From the NCBI GenBank assembly GCA_000745135.1, contig JQNH01000001.1, forward strand, positions 3,395,501 to 3,459,500: DNA of 64,000 nt. Reading direction: 5' to 3'. The DNA is from Rhizobiales bacterium YIM 77505 (GTDB taxonomy: Bacteria > Pseudomonadota > Alphaproteobacteria > Rhizobiales > Beijerinckiaceae). The translations under genes and the position numbers were made by a program. A model generated the notes under the pieces. That model was not told where the DNA came from. It searched no databases and saw only the letters and a list, made by a program, of their open reading frames with translations. Below are positions 62,159-64,000 of this stretch, one piece after another (positions within the stretch are counted from its first letter, which is position 1; each line of letters begins with the position of its first letter).

Positions 62159-62764
62159 TCACAGCCAGGGGCGTTCCGTCCCGCGCCTGCGCTCGTAGGC
62201 CTCGATGGCGGCAAGGCGTTCGAGCGTCGCCCCGATCTCGTCGCGGCCCTTGAGGAGGGCCTCGCGGCGGTCGGGGTCGACGGCGAAGCGCCGCGTCCAC
62301 CCATCGGGGGCGAAGACCGTCTGCCCGATAAGATCGACCGTGAGGCGAAGGCCGGGACGCGCCGTCACGAGGGCGGCCAGATGGTCCACATCGGCGCGGG
62401 CGAGCACCACCGGCAGCATGCCGTTCTTGAAGCAATTGGCGAAGAAGATGTCGGCGAAGCTCGGGGCGATGAGGCAGCGGATGCCGAAGTCGAGCAGCGC
62501 CCAGGGCGCGTGCTCGCGCGACGAGCCGCAGCCGAAGTTCTCGCCGGTCACGAGAATCCCGGCGTCGCGATAGGCCGGCTGGTTGAGCACGAAATCCGGG
62601 TTCTCGGAGCCGTCGGGATGGAAGCGCTCGCGCGAGAAGAGGCAGCGCCCGAGCCCCTTGCGCGCGACGGTCTTGCCGTGATGGGCCGGGAAGATCATGT
62701 CGGTGTCGACATTCGGCAGCGGCAGCGGCGCGGCGACGGCGGTCAGGACGGTGAAGGGCTGCAT
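62159..62764 (-). CDS. leuD: LeuD-type 3-isopropylmalate dehydratase small subunit
   Basis: The 201-residue protein has the same length as E. coli LeuD. Hallmarks are N-V-D-T-D-M-I-F-P, E-N-F-G-C-G-S-S-R-E-H-A-P-W-A-L and I-A-P-S-F-A-D-I-F-F-A-N-C-F. The large subunit LeuC is not within the window. Its co-location with an isocitrate-lyase-type enzyme leaves room for a related hydratase subunit such as that acting on dimethylmaleate. Confidence 0.83.
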   Translation of the reverse strand: MQPFTVLTAVAAPLPLPNVDTDMIFPAHHGKTVARKGLGRCLFSRERFHPDGSENPDFVLNQPAYRDAGILVTGENFGCGSSREHAPWALLDFGIRCLIAPSFADIFFANCFKNGMLPVVLARADVDHLAALVTARPGLRLTVDLIGQTVFAPDGWTRRFAVDPDRREALLKGRDEIGATLERLAAIEAYERRRGTERPWL

Positions 62765-62853
62765 GGCGTTCCCCTGTCATGCCGGGGCGGCCCGCAGGGC
62801 CGAGCTCGGAACGACCGCGGCGAGTCCTCACCCGTCGCCCCTGCGCCTGCCGC

Positions 62854-64000
62854 TCACGCCAGCGTATAGGCGGTCTTGACCGCGGTGTAGAACTCCCTCG
62901 CATAGGCGCCCTGTTCGCGGGGGCCGTAGGAGGAGCCTTTGCGGCCGCCGAACGGCACGTGGTAGTCGACGCCCGCGGTCGGCAGGTTGACCATCACCAT
63001 GCCGGCGCTCGAGCGCCTCTTGAAGTCGGAGGCGTATTTGAGCGAGGTGGTGCAGATGCCCGACGACAGCCCGAACACGGTGTCGTTGGCGACCGCCAGC
63101 GCTTCCTCGTAGTCCTTGACCCGGATCACGGTGGCGACGGGCCCGAAGATCTCCTCGCGGTTGATGCGCATGGCGTTGGTGGTCTCGGTGAAGAGGGCCG
63201 GCGCGAGATAGTAGCCCGGCGTCTCCCGGTTGAGCCGCTCGCCCCCGGTGACGAGACGCGCGCCCTCCTTCCGGCCGATGTCGATGTAGGACAGGTCCTG
63301 ATCGAGCTGGTCCTGGCTCACCACCGGACCGATGTCGGTGCCGGGCTTCAAGGCGTCGTCCACTTTGAGCCGCGACAGCCTCTCGCTCACGGCATCGACG
63401 AACCGGTCGTGGATGCCCGCCTGCACGATGAGGCGGCTCGACGCGGTGCAGCGCTGTCCGGTGGAGAAGAAGGCGCCGTTCACCGCCGCCCCGACGGCGA
63501 TGGCAAGATCCGCGTCGTCGAGCACGACGAGGGGGTTCTTGCCGCCCATCTCGAGCTGCACCTTGGCGCCGCGCGCGACGCAATCGGCGGCGACGCGCCG
63601 GCCGGTGTCAACCGAGCCGGTGAAGCTCACGGCGCGCACCTTGGGGGATGTCACGATGGCGTTGCCGACCTGGGACCCCGAGCCCATCACCAGGTTGAAC
63701 ACCCCGGCGGGAAGGCCGGACCGCGACAGGATCTCGGCGAGGGCCCAGCCGCAGCCCGGCACGAGATCCGCCGGCTTGAAGACGACGCAGTTGCCGTAGG
63801 CCAGCGCCGGCGCGATCTTCCAGGCGGGGATGGCGATGGGGAAGTTCCAGGGCGTGATGATGCCGACGACGCCTTCCGGCTCACGGGTGACCTCGACCTC
63901 GACCCCGGCGCGCACGGACGGGATCTTCTCGCCCGCGACCCGCAGGGCCTCGCCGGCGAAGAACTTGAAGATGCGCCCGGCCCGCACGGCCTCGCCGACG
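62854..64000 (-). CDS. Aldehyde dehydrogenase, 3' part (ketoglutarate-semialdehyde-like)
   Basis: The gene starts upstream of (to the right of) the window end; the visible part is about 381 codons. It has G-V-V-G-I-I-T-P-W-N-F-P-I, catalytic Glu in Q-L-E-M-G-G-K-N-P and catalytic Cys in F-S-T-G-Q-R-C-T-A-S-S. The I-A-P-A-L-A-Y-G-N-C-V-V-F-K-P-A-D-L-V-P-G pattern resembles the alpha-ketoglutaric semialdehyde dehydrogenase branch used in sugar-acid and hydroxyproline catabolism. The exact aldehyde is not fixed. The stop lies 89 bp upstream of the leuD start. Confidence 0.85.
   Translation of the reverse strand, partial: VGEAVRAGRIFKFFAGEALRVAGEKIPSVRAGVEVEVTREPEGVVGIITPWNFPIAIPAWKIAPALAYGNCVVFKPADLVPGCGWALAEILSRSGLPAGVFNLVMGSGSQVGNAIVTSPKVRAVSFTGSVDTGRRVAADCVARGAKVQLEMGGKNPLVVLDDADLAIAVGAAVNGAFFSTGQRCTASSRLIVQAGIHDRFVDAVSERLSRLKVDDALKPGTDIGPVVSQDQLDQDLSYIDIGRKEGARLVTGGERLNRETPGYYLAPALFTETTNAMRINREEIFGPVATVIRVKDYEEALAVANDTVFGLSSGICTTSLKYASDFKRRSSAGMVMVNLPTAGVDYHVPFGGRKGSSYGPREQGAYAREFYTAVKTAYTLA

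Overview
The window is 64 kb of GC-rich (high-60s % by eye), densely coded chromosomal DNA. Gene content points to Alphaproteobacteria, order Hyphomicrobiales (Rhizobiales): an extensin-family protein and L,D-transpeptidases, Cpa-type pilus genes, an OpgH glucosyltransferase, many ABC importers and SDR/ALDH catabolic genes, and the LpoA-like/RsmI/YraN/GshB block. I cannot name the genus. No tRNA, rRNA, insertion sequence, prophage or CRISPR array is visible. One gene is cut at each edge: an amidase on the left and an aldehyde dehydrogenase on the right.

Layout. 1-6 kb: amidase end, AbrB-type membrane protein, L,D-transpeptidase, extensin-family protein, M3 oligopeptidase. 6.3-12.4 kb: a BMP-type ABC importer (binding protein, fused double ATPase, two permeases) followed by a CodA-like cytosine deaminase, best read as uptake and deamination of a pyrimidine base. 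12.7-15.9 kb: FMN reductase, a coiled-coil membrane protein, small proteins and a second L,D-transpeptidase. 16-19.3 kb (minus strand): a tight four-gene run of MDR dehydrogenase, divergent PTPS/QueD-like protein, GT4 glycosyltransferase and methyltransferase. This is the best candidate for an uncharacterised pathway. 19.3-22.5 kb: OpgH with an overlapping FkbM methyltransferase, then a BrnT toxin with a helix-turn-helix antitoxin. 22.5-26 kb: exported protein, EamA transporter, thioesterase, and a nuclease-fold protein that has lost its catalytic residues. 26.1-29.1 kb: a fragment of a Cpa/Tad pilus locus (CpaC secretin, lipoprotein, CpaE-like ATPase).

29.4-31.8 kb: SDR, allantoate-amidohydrolase family enzyme, and a tiny exported repeat protein. 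31.9-36.4 kb: a complete ugpB-A-E-C-type glycerol-3-phosphate importer. 37.4-46.6 kb: a probable lysine/pipecolate catabolic region with FAD oxidase, AmaB-type aldehyde dehydrogenase, glutaryl-CoA dehydrogenase, a DapB homologue lacking its catalytic His, a TraX-like membrane protein, a CoA transferase and a TPP enzyme. 46.8-51.7 kb: small secreted protein, GNAT, ZapE, SDR, BKACE and TetR. 51.9-58.6 kb: HemW, LpoA-like lipoprotein, RsmI, YraN, GshB, UPF0114 protein, MsrA and a small membrane protein. 58.8-64 kb (minus strand): orphan binding protein, lytic transglycosylase, isocitrate-lyase/PEP-mutase family lyase, LeuD and aldehyde dehydrogenase.

A second layer is a family of roughly 115-170 bp composite palindromic elements bounded by CCYTCCC/GGGARGG hairpins. 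They sit in intergenic gaps, often inside operons, and in two places they contribute to gene ends: one supplies the last codons and stop of the CoA transferase, another the probable Shine-Dalgarno of the TTG-started traX-like gene. All functions are read from sequence patterns and family knowledge. No database search was run.
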